Shown here: piece by piece, positions 1 through 8,272 of the stretch
How the letters are laid out: each line of letters opens with the position of its first letter
How positions within the stretch are numbered: the first letter of the stretch is position 1
From: Providencia alcalifaciens
Lineage (GTDB): Bacteria > Pseudomonadota > Gammaproteobacteria > Enterobacterales > Enterobacteriaceae
Length of the DNA: 64,000 nucleotides
Assembly: GCA_025961275.1 (NCBI GenBank)
Contig: JAOQNJ010000001.1
Location: 4,361,353-4,425,352, forward strand
Direction of reading: 5' to 3'
Program-made: the position numbers and the translations under genes
Notes under the pieces: model-generated
Seen by the model: the letters and a program-made list of their open reading frames with translations, nothing else
Database searches by the model: none
Told to the model about the DNA's origin: nothing

Positions 1-27
1 TCATTAAATATCACAGAATCTCATATA

Positions 28-103
28 AAAGTGTAGGTTAAAGTGTAGGTTGTTGATGGTGGCATGTTATAATGAGCATAACAAAACTAGCAACCTACAC
101 TTT
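28..103. repeat. Integrase arm-type repeats (two direct, one inverted)
   Basis: Two head-to-tail copies of AAAGTGTAGGTT lie at 28-39 and 40-51. An inverted copy, CAACCTACACTTT, lies at 91-103 and pairs exactly with 40-52. They sit just upstream of the integrase start, where arm-binding sites of P4-type integrases and their own promoter commonly lie. A role as integrase or excisionase binding sites is inferred. No tRNA is visible in the window, so the attachment core is presumably left of base 1. Confidence 0.5.
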
Positions 104-155
104 TTACGAAAAGTCGTTAATTATCTTATAGTCAGCGCTAAACAAGGTAATACTT

Positions 156-1445
156 ATGAGCCAAAAAACACAAGCTAAGCCCTTATCCGCAAAAGCCATT
201 GAAGCGATGAAACCTAACTGTAATGTTAGGACTGATACAGGTGAAAACACAGGTTTACGAGTATCTTGTGGTGCGACTGGTATTAAGACATTTATTTATC
301 GATATAGTAGCCCAGTTACACATAAACTTGTACAGATAAAAATCGGTAATTTTCCTCAAATATCGTTGAGTGAAGCGAGAGTTAAGCTACAGGAATTAAA
401 ACAATTACGTCAATTAGGACGATGTCCTGCTACAGAATTAAAAGAAGAAAAACAGCACCAAAAACAAATTCAGTTAGAACCACTAGAAACGAAATTGACA
501 GTTAAAGATCTTATTGAGCTTTACTTAATTGAACGTATTGAAGATCATAAAGGTAAAGATGGTAAAATCATTGCAGGCTCAAGAAAGAAGAAAGGGCAAA
601 TAGAAGTTCGTCGTATGCTTGAAGCTGATGTTATTCGTGTCTTAGGCGAACGAATGGCAAATGAAGTTACTCGAAAAGATGTCATTGAACTTGTGCGTGA
701 AATTGATGGTCGAGGAGCTAAAGTTCAAGCGGGTAATGTATTACGTGAACTGTCAGCAGCCTATGAATTTTCAATCGGTCTAGAGTATTTTGATGATAAT
801 TTTGCTAATCCTGCATTGTTGGCTAAATCGAGCTTACAGCAAGCAAAATTTAAATTAACCAGCAACAAAGGAACTCGCTATCTAGATGATAATGAACTAA
901 AGAAGTTTTTAGCGTGGCTACCGAGTTCAGTTTATACCAATGTCGTAAAAAATGTTTTCCGTGTGACGCTTTGGACAGGATGCCGAACAGGAGAGGTGTG
1001 CGCAATGGCTTGGAATGATGTGGATCTTGAAAAAGGCACTATCCATCTGAAAGAAACCAAGACGGGAATCGAGCGTTACGTGCAATTACCTGATCAAGCC
1101 ATCATATACTTGAAATCAATGCGTATGAATTCCGATAAATATTTTTTCCCATCTCAAGTAACCAAGTTGCCGATTCAACAAAAATATCTAACTGAATGCG
1201 CATGGCGTTTACGCAAAGAAGGTAAAATGTTAGATATCCCTGATTGGTCACCTCATGATTTACGCCGTACAGTACGCACTGGGTTGGCTAAATTAGGCTG
1301 CCCTAATGAAGTGGGCGAGGCGATACTTGGGCATTCACGTAGCGGTATTGCAGGTACGTATGATTTGTACAGTTATGAGAGTGAATGCAAGGTGTGGTTG
1401 CAGCAGTGGGCGGATCATATGGAAAGTTTAGTTTCAACCAATTAA
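156..1445 (+). CDS. Tyrosine recombinase, P4-type integrase
   Basis: This 429-residue site-specific recombinase would integrate and excise the genomic island that begins here. The N-terminal part (about 1-95) has the DUF4102-like arm-binding fold of P4 integrases. The middle (about 115-215) is the core-binding SAM-like domain. The C-terminal catalytic domain shows Arg277 in TGCRTGE, the HDLRR box (His367, Arg370), His393 in LGHS and a likely nucleophile Tyr402. All catalytic positions are present and the length is normal, so it could be active. It is preceded by repeated arm-like sequences at 28-103. The ATG at 156 gives the family-typical N-terminus. Confidence 0.93.
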   Translation: MSQKTQAKPLSAKAIEAMKPNCNVRTDTGENTGLRVSCGATGIKTFIYRYSSPVTHKLVQIKIGNFPQISLSEARVKLQELKQLRQLGRCPATELKEEKQHQKQIQLEPLETKLTVKDLIELYLIERIEDHKGKDGKIIAGSRKKKGQIEVRRMLEADVIRVLGERMANEVTRKDVIELVREIDGRGAKVQAGNVLRELSAAYEFSIGLEYFDDNFANPALLAKSSLQQAKFKLTSNKGTRYLDDNELKKFLAWLPSSVYTNVVKNVFRVTLWTGCRTGEVCAMAWNDVDLEKGTIHLKETKTGIERYVQLPDQAIIYLKSMRMNSDKYFFPSQVTKLPIQQKYLTECAWRLRKEGKMLDIPDWSPHDLRRTVRTGLAKLGCPNEVGEAILGHSRSGIAGTYDLYSYESECKVWLQQWADHMESLVSTN

Positions 1446-1579
1446 ATAGTGGTTTTGGGTTAGAAAACAATATCACCTTTGAGTTATTTTTAGGAATTCA
1501 TTGAGTGAATTATCAAAGAGGAAATATTAGTTATCTTGTTATCTGAACAAGAATTTAATTTACAAACATAACCATAAAA

Positions 1580-1612
1580 AATAAAAATTTAAGCAGGTTA
1601 TGCTACCTGCTT
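1580..1612 (-). terminator. Rho-independent terminator of the Ntn-hydrolase gene
   Basis: AAGCAGGT at 1591-1598 pairs with ACCTGCTT at 1605-1612 around a 6-base loop. On the minus strand the hairpin is followed by a T-rich stretch. It lies about 100 bases after the stop of the minus-strand gene at 1709-2800. Confidence 0.6.
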
Positions 1613-1708
1613 GTTAGATAATCACATCTGTTATAGTTGTTGAATCGCACTACATTTTAATGGCATAACAACTATAAATGCTATACTCAGAATTTATCAG
1701 GAACTGCT

Positions 1709-2800
1709 CTATGATTTTTCTGTCGTATTTATTTGAATAAACATTGGTTTTTTCGACTGTTTAAACTGCTCCATTGAAAAGGTTGAATAATTTATATCTT
1801 TATAGCCCCTAATCAACATAATGCCGTTTTCTAAGTCAGATAGACTTGTCCAAACAGTATATTCTGATTCAATATTTTTCCCCGTTTTATCACTTTCACC
1901 CATTGTATCAACTGTTATATTTTTAGTTCTATCAAAACGGTTCATGACATGTGCCAGAGTATTCATTGCTTCTGCGGGTGTATTACCTCTAGGTGCATAA
2001 GATGAGTAGTATACAGCCCGAATAAAGCGTCCTACCGATGTATCCGAAGACGGTAAATCAGCGCTGGCTATACCGCTATCAGGCTGTGTTACTTGAATAT
2101 TTCCAAGCATCGCTGATGACTTATCTACGTTGGTTAATTGGCTATAGTTATTAAGGTTTGTTAAATGCCATGGAAAATCGGGGCCATTTGTCATTGCCCG
2201 CGTTGGGTTGTCATAGACATGAAGCTTTCCGTTAAGGGCTTCGACAACTATACTACCGCCTTCTTTATCATAGAAGGCGTAGTGGAGAGGTGATTTTAAG
2301 TTTCCGAAGTTTTTTAAGATAGGAGACCAAAAGTAACCATTTTCTACCGCATCCTTAACTTCATTAACGTTTGAAAAATTCGCTAGAGCCCATTCACCGA
2401 TTGCAGTAACCGGAATGGCTTTATCATAATATTTCTCATCAGGAGTAATTAAATTTGCTTCTGGCACCATATTCGCGCTGAATGATAAGCCCCCACTATT
2501 TAATCCTTGAAAAATATTGTGGTCATCACCATCAAAATATATTTCTGTACTGATAGCTAAAATTTCATACTTAGAATTATAACTAATCCCTTTGTTTCCA
2601 TTAGGTGTTTTCTTTTGAAAATGTGTATTTTTAGGATAGTACGTTACCCAAGAAGGTAAATCTGAGGATAGTTCAAGTGTCCTTCCATGGTATATATTAT
2701 TTTGTTTATCAGTGATTGCTAAGCTTGAACATGCGGTGCTTGATAATGAGGTGAAAAATAGCGCAGACAACACGCACTTTAATACTGTATTAATTTTCAA
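1709..2800 (-). CDS. Secreted choloylglycine hydrolase / penicillin V acylase family protein
   Basis: This 363-residue Ntn-hydrolase of the linear-amide C-N hydrolase family (bile salt hydrolases, penicillin V acylases, acylhomoserine lactone acylases) has an export signal at residues 1-23. Cleavage before Cys24 would expose the catalytic N-terminal cysteine in ACSSLAITD, followed by the family's GRTLE segment with its conserved Arg. The 'MTNGPDFPWHLTNLNNY' stretch matches the substrate-pocket region of the family, including its Asn and Trp. The substrate cannot be decided from sequence; in Gram-negatives these enzymes often cleave acylhomoserine lactones or N-acyl amides. It stands alone, downstream of and convergent with the integrase, so it is probably island cargo. 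Confidence 0.85.
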   Translation of the reverse strand: MKINTVLKCVLSALFFTSLSSTACSSLAITDKQNNIYHGRTLELSSDLPSWVTYYPKNTHFQKKTPNGNKGISYNSKYEILAISTEIYFDGDDHNIFQGLNSGGLSFSANMVPEANLITPDEKYYDKAIPVTAIGEWALANFSNVNEVKDAVENGYFWSPILKNFGNLKSPLHYAFYDKEGGSIVVEALNGKLHVYDNPTRAMTNGPDFPWHLTNLNNYSQLTNVDKSSAMLGNIQVTQPDSGIASADLPSSDTSVGRFIRAVYYSSYAPRGNTPAEAMNTLAHVMNRFDRTKNITVDTMGESDKTGKNIESEYTVWTSLSDLENGIMLIRGYKDINYSTFSMEQFKQSKKPMFIQINTTEKS

Positions 2801-3350
2801 GTTATATCCCTTCTATTAGTTGTTTGCCTTATTGTTTAGTGTTACTTTTCATGTACAAGTGACAGAAATAGATTAATTAAAAACTGAGTATAAGTTATTA
2901 TAGTATAACACTTATAATCACAAATATAATAAGTTTATGATAACTAAATATTGTCTCTATCAATATTTATAAATTTTATTCCTGTCATAATTAGAATGGT
3001 TATAGGTTTAATAACTATTGATTTATGGTTTCTTTTTGTCGATCAATCTTATTTAGAGGTTAGATAGGTGTAGTCGCTACTAATTAGCCTGCGAAAAGGA
3101 AAACTATTACTACTTTTCTATTTTTAAAATTCTATTTATTAGTGACTTGCTCGTTATAAAAATAAGGACATTTTATACTTTCTTTTATTTGTTAAATTTT
3201 GAGTAAATATATATATTCAATTAGGCATATAGGCTAATTTATGTATTCCAAATATTGATTATTCCATCCTAGATCTCTTTGATTCATATCATAATACGTT
3301 GTCTGTCAATATGCTGAATCAAGTAATTATACTCTAAGGATTGTATATTT
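2801..3350. other. AT-rich intergenic region without a recognisable gene
   Basis: About 550 bases between the start of the Ntn-hydrolase gene and the end of the IS3 fragment. It is very AT-rich with stops in all frames. The promoter of the Ntn-hydrolase must lie at its left end. No further feature can be supported. Confidence 0.5.
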
Positions 3351-3790
3351 GACCCTATATTTACAGACACTTTTTATCACTTATTTCATTATGAGTTCGA
3401 CGCCGCAGGTACTCTCGTGGAGAACGATAACCCAGTGCACTGTGAGGATGCCATTCATTGTAATGCTCGAAGGCTGCCGCAAGATTCTTTACTGCCGTTA
3501 ATCCATTAGGTTTTGGCATTAAACTTATGTAGTCTCGCTTCATGATTTTTACAAAGCTTTCAGCAATACCGTTACTTTGTGGACTGCGTACCGCCGTATG
3601 TCTAGGGGATAAACCAATTTGTTTAGCGAACCACCGCGTTTCATGGGCTCGATATGCTGAACCATTATCGGTCAACCACTCTACTGATTTTGTCGGTAAC
3701 CCGTTACCGAAGCGATACTCCACTGCACCCATCATGACATCTTGCACGGTTTCACTGTCAAAGCCTCTGCCATCGTGCTGAGTTTGAGTG
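3351..3790 (-). pseudogene. IS3-family transposase OrfB, C-terminal fragment with IS end
   Basis: The reading frame ending at 3361 encodes the last ~140 residues of an IS2/IS3-type DDE transposase. It includes the second catalytic Asp in [12 protein letters not shown] and the catalytic Glu in [19 protein letters not shown]. Upstream codons in the same frame ([13 protein letters not shown]) extend it to about 3790, where it runs into the IS21 element. The flank TGACCCTATATTTACAGACA beginning near 3351 looks like the terminal repeat of the element. The first half of the transposase is absent, so it cannot transpose. It differs in sequence from the two 1.23-kb IS3 copies in this window. Confidence 0.8.
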
Positions 3791-3824
3791 TTTTTAATGC
3801 ATCGATATAATCTTGTCTTTCCAT
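3732..3824 (-). pseudogene. istB: IstB N-terminal stub fused into IS3 fragment
   Basis: Immediately downstream of istA an ATG at 3824 begins [21 protein letters not shown], the typical N-terminus of the IS21 helper ATPase IstB. After roughly 14-20 codons the sequence becomes IS3 orfB DNA in a different frame, and this frame stops at 3732. The remaining ~230 residues of IstB, including its Walker motifs, are missing, so the IS21 element is disabled. The joint falls within about 3783-3795. Confidence 0.7.
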
Positions 3825-3826
3825 GA

Positions 3827-5308
3827 TTATTTCCTTACCAATAATTGGTCAAAGTGATTTAACATTGCTACCGGTGGGCACGTTAACGGGATATGTTGAG
3901 ATTCAAGTTCAGGAATTGTCGGTTCAGTTAGCCGAAGAATAATATTCAGAACCGCTTCTACTGTGGGAACGCCTTGTTCTAAGGCAATCTCAGCCGCAGT
4001 AATACCGATGCCCTCACCAAAATCAGCAATTAAACTTAATAGCTTGACCATCGCTTTATCGCCTTTGGGCTGTGACATGAGGTGTTTTTGTAGCGTTTTG
4101 ATACATTCCGGTAAGGGACAATGAATAAAGGGTTCACCGTGACGAAATGCCCCCGGTTTTTTCGCCAAAGCCGATAAATAATGGTAAGGATTGTAGGTAG
4201 TTTGATTTTTTAAAAAGCTCCGAGGATGCTGAGTCACTTCTTCATGCTCATAAAAAATACGTAACGTATCCACTGTGATTTGAGCTGTAACGGCTTTCCT
4301 GACAAGATGGCAAGGCACGCTATACCGACGGGCATCAAATAAAATCAGTGAACAGGTATTCACAAGTAAACGCTCTGTTCGATAGCCTGAATAAGGGATG
4401 TAAGGTGAAAAAAGGCACTGTTCTTTGATTAACCTCTCGTTGATTGTTTGATGTTTATCGTCTTTCCAAGGCTGTTCTAACCGCTTTTGACATTTTGAGT
4501 GCAAATAGGCATTCAATTCATCTAAGGAATCAAAGGCGAGCATGGGGATAAAAAAGCGTTTTCGTAACGTTTGGACTTGACGCTCAACTTGACCTTTTTC
4601 CCAATCGGCAGTGGGCGTACAAGCAACAGGCTCGATTAAAAAATGGTTCATCATAGCGAGAAAAGCATCATTAAAAATGCGCTCTTTCCCTTGGTCAATT
4701 TTTTTCACAATCGTTTTGGGATTATCGTAGATCCCCCGTTGGGGTATTCCACCGAAAAATTGAAAGGCATGATTATGGGCATCAATCAGCATTTCAACCG
4801 TCTGCCGTGGATAAGCTCTAACAAAATAAGCTTGGGAATGGCAAAGTCTAAAATGCGCCACATTTAGTTTGATGACTTCGCCTTGAATAGAGACTTTCTC
4901 ATGGCTCCAATCAAATTGATAAGACTCCCCACACGGAAAAGGCTGAGGAATAAAAACAGTTTTAACAGACTGATATTCATGATTAAACTTTTTAATAAAA
5001 CGTGATACACAAGGATATTTCCCTTCAAATCCAATGCTACATAGCCACTCAAAGTGGCGGACGGCAGAGAGTCGTTGATGTTTAGGCAATAACATTTGCG
5101 CTTCTAAACGGTCAATGAGGCGAGCTTTAAAAGGACCTAACTTAGGTGAAAGATAATTTTCACGCTGATAACGAGGGATTTCAGTTGAATTTAAATATTT
5201 ACGAACAGTACGTCTATCGAGTTGTAATTTCTTAGCAATCTCCCGCTGAGAGAGCCTATCTTTATGAAAAAGACGTCGGACTTTGGTGATGGTTTCCATA
5301 CAAAGCAT
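3827..5308 (-). CDS. istA: IS21-family transposase IstA
   Basis: This 493-residue DDE transposase of IS21-type elements begins with a helix-turn-helix (about 5-40: [21 protein letters not shown]). It continues with an integrase core holding the catalytic Asp in YQFDWSHE, a second Asp in GIYDNPK and a Glu in [11 protein letters not shown]. The C-terminal beta-barrel region is present and the length is full. The start codon of the partner istB follows two bases after its stop, as usual for the pair, but istB is cut off. IstA is therefore probably intact but lacks its helper. Upstream, 5340-5410 carries two related repeats (GGTGGATCATTTTTAC and GGTGGAGTTTTGCATG), probably terminal transposase-binding sites. 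Confidence 0.92.
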   Translation of the reverse strand: MLCMETITKVRRLFHKDRLSQREIAKKLQLDRRTVRKYLNSTEIPRYQRENYLSPKLGPFKARLIDRLEAQMLLPKHQRLSAVRHFEWLCSIGFEGKYPCVSRFIKKFNHEYQSVKTVFIPQPFPCGESYQFDWSHEKVSIQGEVIKLNVAHFRLCHSQAYFVRAYPRQTVEMLIDAHNHAFQFFGGIPQRGIYDNPKTIVKKIDQGKERIFNDAFLAMMNHFLIEPVACTPTADWEKGQVERQVQTLRKRFFIPMLAFDSLDELNAYLHSKCQKRLEQPWKDDKHQTINERLIKEQCLFSPYIPYSGYRTERLLVNTCSLILFDARRYSVPCHLVRKAVTAQITVDTLRIFYEHEEVTQHPRSFLKNQTTYNPYHYLSALAKKPGAFRHGEPFIHCPLPECIKTLQKHLMSQPKGDKAMVKLLSLIADFGEGIGITAAEIALEQGVPTVEAVLNIILRLTEPTIPELESQHIPLTCPPVAMLNHFDQLLVRK

Positions 5309-5339
5309 TCCAAATTATCCCTTGCAAAAACAAGGAGTG

Positions 5340-5412
5340 TAGCAGAGCTATCTGGTGGATCATTTTTACACGATCTTTCCTGCCTAATTTGGTGGAGTTT
5401 TGCATGATCATT
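5340..5412. repeat. Probable IS21 left-end transposase-binding repeats
   Basis: On the minus strand, TGCAAAACTCCACCA and TGTAAAAATGATCCACCA recur within about 50 bases just outside istA. Multiple internal repeats next to the terminus are known for IS21 elements. The exact end of the element cannot be fixed because the other end is lost. Confidence 0.4.
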
Positions 5413-5614
5413 AACAACTCATTAGCATTTTCCTCCGACTTTTCCAGAACTTTTTGTTTTACTGTCATAAGCTTCTCTAAAAGCATCGGCATAGTTAGGT
5501 ACCATATTTCCTTCATGCAACTTCGGATTGTTGATATTGCATTTATAAGAAAATTTATGGAACTATTAAGTAAATAAAAAAAGCCAGAATGTTTGATGTA
5601 TTCTGGCTGATTAT

Positions 5615-6181
5615 TTATCTCAAAGGGTCAGGTAAACGACTAGTCAAGGGGCGCAATTTATCTCTGTCATCCCAGAGGCCGGGAAAAACCTCAAACTTGA
5701 GATCATCTCTATTGATGCCAGTATCAAAATAGCGGCATAGTCTGTCGCTCAATGGTTCATGTCCCCACATAGCAGTTAATTCGTATTGCTCTATTAATTC
5801 ACGGTCTTTAGGAAGAGTTAAGTCTTCTTTAATTACAGGTGCCCTTGTGACGCTAACATTACCGTCAGGACTTAGATCGATAATTTTTCCCCCAAGAAAA
5901 GGAAAGCTAAATCTATCACCTTGGAAGTACCCAAAGTCCATTATAGTGTATGGCTGGATCCAATAGGGCTCATAGGGTTTATTACTTGCTATAACTGACT
6001 TTTCTTTTATTTTACCTGTAATTAAATCTTGATTAATCACACGGCCTACAAAAACCCGAAATAATGGGGTTACTTCATTTAGATCTATATTTTTCCAAAC
6101 CCCATCAGAGTTAGAAATATCGTAAAATCGCATAGCTGGGCTAGTCAACATTTGACCTATAGTGTACAGGTCATCACGCAG
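5615..6181 (-). pseudogene. 5'-truncated gene, possible immunity-type protein, cut by IS3
   Basis: The open frame runs without a stop from the IS3 end at 6181 to 5615 (about 188 residues, first ATG at 6151), so the gene has lost its start to the IS. The first preserved residues (LRDDLYTIGQML, then AMRFYDI) and the following LFRVFVGR resemble the layout of Imm26-like immunity proteins of polymorphic toxins. That assignment is tentative. No signal peptide or membrane segment is seen. It points away from the HerA operon, whose first gene is also beheaded by the same IS. Confidence 0.5.
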
Positions 6182-6245
6182 TGATCTGCTTTAATCAAAC
6201 AGGACACTTTAATAATGGAATATAATCCAATTATTGAGGTGTTAA

Positions 6246-6533
6246 ATGAAAAAACGAACAAACAGGTTTTACACTACTGAGTTTAAGCAAGAAGCGGTCG
6301 CATTAGTCACCGAACAAGGTTATAGCGTCCCAAAAGCGGCAGCTTCATTAGGGATCACCGATAAATTACTTTATAACTGGAAAGCAAAATTCGATGCTGA
6401 ACAATCCGGTAGCAGCTTGAATGCCGATGAGAGAGCTGAGCTATTAAGGCTTCGAAAAGAAAATAAAGAACTTAGGATGGAGAAAGAGATCCTAAAAAAA
6501 GCCAGCGCCCTCCTGCTAAAGGAAACCAAGTAG
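6246..6533 (+). CDS. IS3-family transposase OrfA (copy 1)
   Basis: This 95-residue protein carries a helix-turn-helix for recognising the IS ends (about 12-45) followed by a leucine-rich coiled coil (ERAELLRLRKENKELRMEKE). It ends with a stop just after the A7 slippery run at 6494-6500. Ribosomes slipping back one base there would enter the orfB frame and make the full transposase. It differs from copy 2 by one residue (Ala versus Thr in DERAELL). Confidence 0.92.
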   Translation: MKKRTNRFYTTEFKQEAVALVTEQGYSVPKAAASLGITDKLLYNWKAKFDAEQSGSSLNADERAELLRLRKENKELRMEKEILKKASALLLKETK

Positions 6534-6571
6534 CGTTTAAAACGATTAAGCAATTATCTTCACAGTTTCCC

Positions 6572-7397
6572 GTGCTGAAGCTCTGCAAGTTAATGAAAAT
6601 AAGTCGTTCTGCCTACTATGCTTGGCTTAAACGCCCAGCAAAATTGATCACCGCAGAACAACTTAGCCTGTACCGCAGAGCCAAAGCTATCTTTGAACAG
6701 AGTCGAAATAGCTTAGGTTATAGAACGTTACGTAAACGGTTATGCAAAGAGGGCTTTAGCGTGAGTGCTTATGGCGTTCAAAAGCTAATGGCTCAGCTTG
6801 GCCTAGTCGTCACTCAGCGCGTTGCTTACAAAGTCACCACAAAACGCAAACACAGTGATGCCGTAGCCGATAATTTGCTCAATCAAAATTTTAATCCTCA
6901 CGCACCTAACGAAGTGTGGGCGGGTGATGTGACCTATTTAAAAACAGGGGAAGGCTGGATGTATTTAGCCATCGTGATGGACTTATACTCACGCCGTATT
7001 GTGGGTTGGCATATCGATAAACGAATGACGGCAGATTTAGTCAGTAAAGCCTTGATGAAAGCGTATAACTTACGCCAGCCCGAAAAAGGCTTAGTCTTTC
7101 ATAGTGATAGAGGCTCTCAATATACGAGTAAGCGATATCGCCGCTTGCTAACAAGCTTATGGTATTAGGGCAAGCATGGGTGATGTTGGAGCCTGTTGGG
7201 ATAACGCCGTTGTAGAACGATTTTTTGGCAGTTTAAAACACGATTGGGTACTGAAAATCCCTCAGCCGACTCGGAAACAGATGAAAGAAGATGTTATCGC
7301 GTATATGCGCTATTACAACCTAGAAAGGTTTCATACTGCCAACGGTGATCTGTCCCCAATTGAGTATGAACAAAATTCCTTAAGAAAAGTGTCCTGA
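6572..7397 (+). pseudogene. IS3-family transposase OrfB, frameshifted (copy 1)
   Basis: This is a DDE transposase of the rve integrase family, with catalytic Asp residues in EVWAGDVTYLK and FHSDRGSQY and the Glu in AVVERFFGSLK. Relative to the intact 274-residue protein of copy 2, one extra T in a CTT at 7157-7158 shifts the frame. The first part therefore ends at 7168 and the rest continues from 7176. The catalytic Glu is separated from the two Asp, so this copy should not make active transposase unless copy 2 supplies it in trans. Confidence 0.9.
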
Positions 7398-7414
7398 TTT
7401 AGTTGCGCAGAACA

Positions 7415-8272
7415 TTGAACAGTGCTCTCCAATCTAAAAACAAAGAACTACAAAAATTGATTGCTGAGGTTACTGGCGTTGATATTGATGAGTTCCTGAA
7501 AGTTTTTGCTATAACAATAACACCAAGGTACGACGATTTGGTGGAAGAAAATGTAGACCTGCTTGTGGAACTCGGCTTCAATAAGAGTGAGGTGGAAACA
7601 CTGTTTTACCCAAATGCTATTCAAATTATTGGTGATCTTAGTATCAAGCATGATGAAAAATTTAGAAAAATTAAAAAGATAGTTTTTTTGGAGGCCTTAC
7701 GCCGAATTAGATCTACAGCAGTTTCTCAATGGACACTTGCGTTAAAGACGCGGCAGAAGGTTTTGGAGGCGCGACGTAAACAGCTAAAAATAAACTTGAG
7801 TACAAACGTTCGTTTGCGGTTCTTAGTTATGTTTCCTGCCCAACTAGAGCAATTTGATGACCAGATTGTTCTCTTCATTAAGTCATTTATTGATAGATAT
7901 CATTTTAAACAAGTGCATACGCATACTCCCCTCTTTGCTCTAGATGTTCCTCAAAACTTATTTGACGAAATTGCTGAACGATTAATTGGGAAAGATGTGG
8001 TACCAAATCTGGGACGACCAGTAAAGGCTTTTTCCGAGAGCAATTTTTTCCGTGAACCAATGGTTCAAAAGGATAAAAAGGAGTTTGTTCTGCGCTTTAT
8101 TCGTTGGGAGGATTATAAAAATCTTCAGCTTAAAACTAAGGCGGATGATTTTTTTGTAATTGGAGACGGGGATATTGCAGGTTTAGATCTTCAGGATGTA
8201 AATCTTGAAATCCTCTGTGCTGAAAAATTTGATGAAATCAAATATATGATGGGAATGAGCAATGCCTATTAA
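7415..8272 (+). pseudogene. 5'-truncated partner gene of the HerA ATPase
   Basis: The reading frame enters from inside the IS3 right end and continues about 285 residues to a stop at 8272. No native start remains, so an N-terminal part of unknown size has been removed. The preserved part is soluble and largely helical, with a basic stretch (KTRQKVLEARRKQLK). I cannot place it in a named family. Its position, overlapping the herA-like gene by 11 bases, suggests the effector of a two-gene HerA defence module. In known modules of this layout the first gene encodes a SIR2 or DUF4297-type nuclease, but the diagnostic N-terminal domain is missing here. Confidence 0.6.

Larger units (their letters stand above)
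6182..7414 (+). mobile_element. IS3-family insertion sequence, copy 1 (no target duplication)
   Basis: This 1233-bp element is nearly identical to the copy at 43621-44852. The ends are imperfect inverted repeats: TGATCTGCTTTAATCAAACA on the left; the right end on the other strand begins TGTTCTGCGCAACTAAATCA; both continue into GGACACTTT. It carries orfA and orfB with a run of seven A at 6494-6500 for the -1 ribosomal frameshift typical of IS3 elements. The three bases outside each end differ (CAG versus TTG), so it is not a simple insertion. One extra T at 7157-7158 relative to copy 2 breaks orfB. Confidence 0.93.

Noticed and set aside
5262-5516. Minus-strand ORF of 84 codons upstream of istA
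   Set aside because: It covers the IS21 terminal repeats and overlaps the istA start in another frame; no homology is recognisable.
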